DNA of 48,040 nucleotides, taken from an uncultured Selenomonas sp. (GTDB lineage: Bacteria > Bacillota > Negativicutes > Selenomonadales > Selenomonadaceae). This document shows positions 44,834 through 48,040 of this stretch, piece after piece; position 1 is the stretch's first letter, and each line of letters begins with the position of its first letter. The notes under the pieces are model-generated. The model had not been told where the DNA came from. It did no database searches and was given only the letters and a program-made list of their open reading frames with translations. The position numbers and the translations under genes were made by a program. The DNA lies in the NCBI GenBank assembly GCA_902766095.1, contig CACXCN010000066.1:1-48040 (forward strand), written 5' to 3'.

Positions 44834-46040
44834 AGAATGTTTCATCATGGCTCTGCAGGCCCTGGTGGCGAACAAGCTGCGGTCGCTGCTGACGATGCTC
44901 GGCATCATCATCGGTGTCGGGGCCGTCATCGCCATGGTCTCCGTCGGTATGGGCGTGCGCAGCAACGTCACGAGCAGCATATCGCGCCTCGGCTCGAACA
45001 TGCTCATCGTGCAGCCGGGCTCCTCGAACCGCGGCGGCGTGCGCAAGGCCATGGGCTCCATGCAGACGCTCAAATACGACGATGCGAAAGCCATAAAGAA
45101 CAAGATAAAGGATATCGACTATGTATCGCCGACGGTCAGCTCCTCCTACCAGATCGTCAATGGCAACCAGAACTGGAACACGAGCGTCCAGGGCGTGACG
45201 CCGGAATTCATGTCGATCCGCTCACTCGAGGTGTCGAACGGCTCCTTCATATCCGAGAATGATCTGAACAAGCGCAACCGCGTCTGCGTCATCGGTACGA
45301 CGGTTGCCTCGAATCTTTTCAACGATGAGGACCCGGTAGGCAAGACGATCCGCGTCAACAACCAGCCCTTCCGCATCGTCGGACTGCTCACCAGCAAAGG
45401 GCAGTCGAGCGTGGGCCAGGATCAGGATGATGTCGTCTATGTACCATTGACCACAGCGCAGGAGCGCATGCTGGGCATCACGTATATCCAGTCAATCAAT
45501 ATCCAGGTATCGAGCCAGGACAAGATGGATCAGGTACAGGAGCAGGTAGAGACGCTGTTGCGCCAGCGTCATCATATCATCGGTGACAAAGAGGATGACT
45601 TCCATGTGCGCAACCTCACGAGCCTCATGCAGACGATGAGTGAGACGACATCGATGATCACACTGCTGCTCGGATCCATCGCCGGCATCAGCCTCATCGT
45701 GGGCGGCATCGGCATCATGAATATCATGATGGTATCTGTCACCGAGCGCACGCGCGAGATCGGCATCCGCAAGGCCCTCGGCGCGACGTTCAACAATATC
45801 ATGATGCAGTTCATGATAGAGTCGATGGTCATCGGCATCGTCGGCGGCCTCATAGGTATCGCCGTAGGCTGCACGGCCAGCACCCTGATTGCGAAATTCG
45901 GCAATTTCACCACGGTCATCACGGCCGCTCCTATCATCATATCGTTCCTGTTCTCCGTAGGCATCGGCCTGTTCTTCGGTATATACCCTGCCCGCAAGGC
46001 TGCGAAACTCGATCCGATCGAAGCCTTGAGATACGAGTGA
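44826..46040 (+). CDS. MacB-type ABC transporter permease
   Basis: The 404-residue permease has the MacB topology: one N-terminal membrane helix (RSLLTMLGIIIGVGAVIAMVSVG), a large periplasmic domain (about 45-280) and three C-terminal helices, with the conserved TERTREIGIRKALGAT before helix three and the terminal ARKAAKLDPIEALRYE. The start is TTG 44826, with GGGAG upstream, giving the family-like [23 protein letters not shown] 44847 is possible. The pump exports unknown substrates such as macrolides, peptides or siderophores in relatives. Confidence 0.94.
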   Translation: MFRECFIMALQALVANKLRSLLTMLGIIIGVGAVIAMVSVGMGVRSNVTSSISRLGSNMLIVQPGSSNRGGVRKAMGSMQTLKYDDAKAIKNKIKDIDYVSPTVSSSYQIVNGNQNWNTSVQGVTPEFMSIRSLEVSNGSFISENDLNKRNRVCVIGTTVASNLFNDEDPVGKTIRVNNQPFRIVGLLTSKGQSSVGQDQDDVVYVPLTTAQERMLGITYIQSINIQVSSQDKMDQVQEQVETLLRQRHHIIGDKEDDFHVRNLTSLMQTMSETTSMITLLLGSIAGISLIVGGIGIMNIMMVSVTERTREIGIRKALGATFNNIMMQFMIESMVIGIVGGLIGIAVGCTASTLIAKFGNFTTVITAAPIIISFLFSVGIGLFFGIYPARKAAKLDPIEALRYE

Positions 46041-46092
46041 TATTTTGGTATAGTAGAAACAGGTATATGATTATTTTCAGGAGGGAAATCCA

Positions 46093-47670
46093 TTGGCAAA
46101 TAATACAGGATCAGCTGCTGACAGCCACGAGATCATACTGGTACTCGACTTCGGAGGACAGTACAATCAGCTCATTGCTCGCCGCGTGCGTGAGAATCAT
46201 GTGTACTGCGAGGTTCATCCGCATACGATGCCGCTCGACAAGATACGCGCGATGGCACCGAAGGGCATCATACTGACTGGCGGCCCGAACAGCGTCTACG
46301 CTCCGGATGCGGCAACGGCTCCGGCAGAGCTCTTCGAGCTCGGCATACCGGTCCTCGGCATCTGCTATGGCTCGCAGCTCATGGCCCATGTGCTCGGCGG
46401 CAAAGTCGAGACGGCGCCGACGAGCGAGTACGGCCGCACCGAGGTCACGATTAATGACGCTGGACAAAGATCGAAACTGTTCGAGGGCGTCAGCGCGAAG
46501 ACCATTTGCTGGATGAGCCATACGGACTACATATCAGCAGTACCAGACGGCTTCACCATCACGGCTGAGACGCCGGTCTGCCCGGTAGCGGCGATGGAGG
46601 ATGCCAGCCGTCAGCTTTATGCCACGCAGTTCCATCCTGAGGTCATGCATACCGTCGAGGGCAAGACGATGCTCAAGAACTTCGTCTTCGCTGTCTGCGG
46701 TTGTGCGGGCGACTGGCACATGGGCTCATTCGTCGAGCGCACGATACGCGAGTTGCGCGCGAAAATCGGCACGGGCAAGGCACTCTGTGCGCTGTCAGGC
46801 GGTGTCGATTCCTCGGTCGCTGCCGTCATACTCTCGAAAGCAATCGGCAAGCAGCTGACCTGCGTATTCGTTGACCACGGCCTGCTGCGCAAGGACGAAG
46901 GGGATCAGGTCGAGGCGGTATTCGGACCGGACGGCCCCTATGATGTGAACTTCATCCGCATCAATGCGAAAGACCGCTTCTATGCGAAACTCAAGGGCGT
47001 GACCGAGCCGGAGCAGAAGCGCAAGATTATCGGCGAGGAATTCATCCGCGTGTTCGAGGATGTCGCAAAGAAAATCGGCAAAGTCGATTATCTCGTGCAG
47101 GGCACCATCTACCCCGATGTCATCGAGAGCGGCCTCGGCAAATCCGCCGTCATAAAGTCGCATCACAATGTCGGCGGCCTGCCGGATTTCGTCGATTTCA
47201 AGGAAATCGTCGAGCCGTTGCGGCTGCTGTTCAAGGATGAAGTCCGTGCCTGCGGCCGTGAACTCGGCATACCGGAGTACCTCGTGAGCCGTCAGCCGTT
47301 CCCGGGACCGGGACTCGGCATCCGCATCATCGGTGAGATTACCGAGGAAAAAGTGAAAATCGTGCAGGAGGCGGACGCCATCTACCGCGAGGAAGTCGAA
47401 AAGGCCGGTGCCCAGAAGAACCTCGGCCAGTATTTCGCCGCCCTCACGAATATGCGCTCTGTCGGCGTCATGGGCGACGGCCGCACCTACGATTATGCCA
47501 TTGCTCTGCGGGCGGTCATGACGAGCGACTTCATGACAGCTGAGAGCGCCCAGCTGCCCTGGGACGTCCTGCAGCGCGTCACGACCCGCATTGTCAACGA
47601 AGTCAAAGGAGTCAACCGCGTTCTCTATGACTGCACCGGCAAGCCGCCGGCGACGATAGAGTTCGAATAA
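46093..47670 (+). CDS. guaA: GMP synthase (glutamine-hydrolysing)
   Basis: GuaA converts XMP to GMP with glutamine and ATP. The 525 residues comprise a class I glutamine amidotransferase ([29 protein letters not shown], nucleophile in [11 protein letters not shown], His-x-Glu in QFHPEVMHT), the ATP-pyrophosphatase domain ([14 protein letters not shown]) and the dimerisation domain ending [10 protein letters not shown]. The start is TTG 46093 with AGGAGGG 7 bases upstream. It lies 52 bases after the permease gene; no guanine riboswitch is visible in that gap. Confidence 0.98.
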   Translation: MANNTGSAADSHEIILVLDFGGQYNQLIARRVRENHVYCEVHPHTMPLDKIRAMAPKGIILTGGPNSVYAPDAATAPAELFELGIPVLGICYGSQLMAHVLGGKVETAPTSEYGRTEVTINDAGQRSKLFEGVSAKTICWMSHTDYISAVPDGFTITAETPVCPVAAMEDASRQLYATQFHPEVMHTVEGKTMLKNFVFAVCGCAGDWHMGSFVERTIRELRAKIGTGKALCALSGGVDSSVAAVILSKAIGKQLTCVFVDHGLLRKDEGDQVEAVFGPDGPYDVNFIRINAKDRFYAKLKGVTEPEQKRKIIGEEFIRVFEDVAKKIGKVDYLVQGTIYPDVIESGLGKSAVIKSHHNVGGLPDFVDFKEIVEPLRLLFKDEVRACGRELGIPEYLVSRQPFPGPGLGIRIIGEITEEKVKIVQEADAIYREEVEKAGAQKNLGQYFAALTNMRSVGVMGDGRTYDYAIALRAVMTSDFMTAESAQLPWDVLQRVTTRIVNEVKGVNRVLYDCTGKPPATIEFE

Positions 47671-47692
47671 CAACGGATATAACTATAAGAAT

Positions 47693-47724
47693 GGCTGCTG
47701 CATCAGAAGTGCGGCAGCTATTTT
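47693..47724 (+). terminator. Rho-independent terminator after guaA
   Basis: GGCTGCTGCA (47693-47702) pairs with TGCGGCAGCT (47710-47719) with two G-U wobbles, followed by ATTTTG. From here to the window end (316 bases) there is no intact gene; it holds the box array and gene remnant listed next. Confidence 0.75.
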
Positions 47725-47803
47725 GCTATGTAAAGCCTCTTCTGCTATAAGTGATGATATGGTTACGACTTCGCAGGATTTGGCATAGTGGCGATTAAAG
47801 TAC

Positions 47804-47877
47804 AAATCAACGATAAAATTAACAGTATAGTTAATTTGCACAAAATACAGTTGATTTTAGGAAAATATAGTTGATTT
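47804..47877. promoter_or_regulatory. Array of five GTTRATTT boxes (operator-like)
   Basis: Two boxes are in reverse orientation (AAATCAAC 47804-47811, AAATTAAC 47816-47823) and three forward (GTTAATTT 47830-47837, GTTGATTT 47850-47857, GTTGATTT 47870-47877). The three forward ones share TA(T/C)A before the box and start exactly 20 bp apart. The central pair forms a perfect 8-bp dyad with a 6-bp centre. The layout suggests cooperative binding of a regulator on one face of the helix. Confidence 0.6.
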
Positions 47878-48031
47878 GATGGATTTAATGGGGATCATAA
47901 AGGATGGTCTGCCAACACTAGCTGGCCTAATGGTTTTTTCAAAATACCCGCAGTATAGTGGCACGTTTGTCAAGACCAAAATCGATAAATTTCTAAATGT
48001 ATCAGGCAACAGCCCTTGCGGCATTGAGTAG
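47861..48031 (+). pseudogene. Short AlbA_2/Schlafen-type regulator remnant
   Basis: A 56-codon open stretch encodes LMGIIKDGLPTLAGLMVFSK followed by YPQ, the phrase typical of the middle of AlbA_2-domain ATP-binding regulators (x-DG-x-PT-x-AG-x-x-x-F-GK-x-PQ). After it the sequence no longer matches (SGTFVKTKIDKFLNVSG) and a TAG follows at 48029. No N-terminal AlbA_2 domain precedes it. ATG 47879 or 47888 could start a short peptide. It is the second remnant of this family in the window. Confidence 0.55.
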
Positions 48032-48039
48032 CAGGGCTG
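48010..48039 (+). other. Hairpin at the window edge, possible terminator
   Basis: CAGCCCT (48010-48016) pairs with AGGGCTG (48033-48039); TGC/GCA can extend the stem with a bulge. Whether a T tract follows is outside the window. Confidence 0.35.
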
Positions 48040-48040
48040 G

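Noticed and set aside
46041-46092. Guanine riboswitch before guaA
   Set aside because: Only 52 bases separate the genes and no purine aptamer core or paired arms can be drawn.

Overview
The window looks like part of the chromosome of a Negativicutes bacterium (diderm Firmicutes, probably Selenomonadaceae; genus not determined). Firmicutes-type markers are the L21-Prp-L27 operon with an N-terminally extended L27, YqeK, RsfS, CvfB, CsaB, CheV and a YjfB-like motility protein. They sit beside features that need an outer membrane: a TolC/MacA/MacB efflux set and CsgG/FlgT-like periplasmic proteins. DNA is GC-rich, TTG and GTG starts are frequent, and nearly every gene lies on the + strand.

Layout. 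1-290: the end of a tRNA cluster (His partial, Trp, Ser) and its terminator. 290-1692: an AzgA/PbuG-type purine permease. 1689-2806: rplU-prp-rpmA behind a probable L21 leader RNA. 2856-11012: a housekeeping run (obgE, yhbY, proB, proA, a 58-residue membrane ORF, nadD, yqeK, an LCP-family ligase, rsfS, cvfB). 11113-16545: cheV, an orphan solute-binding protein, rimO, pncC and a proline-rich exported protein. 16590-24465: secA, prfB (without the usual programmed frameshift), an LmeA/DUF2993-like protein, a DUF5693 membrane protein and csaB. 24548-28498: ftsE, ftsX, an EnvC-like M23 protein and a C-terminal processing protease, forming a division and cell-wall hydrolysis module. 28624-30812: a yjfB-like gene and recQ.

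30.8-41.1 kb is an accessory region. It begins with a decayed zone: a C-terminal remnant of an AlbA_2/Schlafen-type regulator with a Thr-Asp/Glu repeat tract, a LysR regulator missing most of its helix-turn-helix, and an alpha/beta hydrolase reduced to its two ends. Next comes a four-gene operon with its own promoter in which every product is predicted to be exported and CsgG/FlgT/TolB-N-like. This is the best candidate for an undescribed envelope system. A complete type I restriction-modification system (hsdR-hsdM-hsdS) follows; its specificity gene holds two AT-rich target-recognition domains between near-identical 185-bp repeats.

41.3-47.7 kb: tolC-macA-macB(ATPase)-macB(permease), a tripartite efflux operon, then guaA. 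The last 370 bp hold the guaA terminator, an array of five GTTRATTT boxes, three of them exactly 20 bp apart, and a second short AlbA_2-type remnant.

All family assignments come from reading motifs; no database search was possible.
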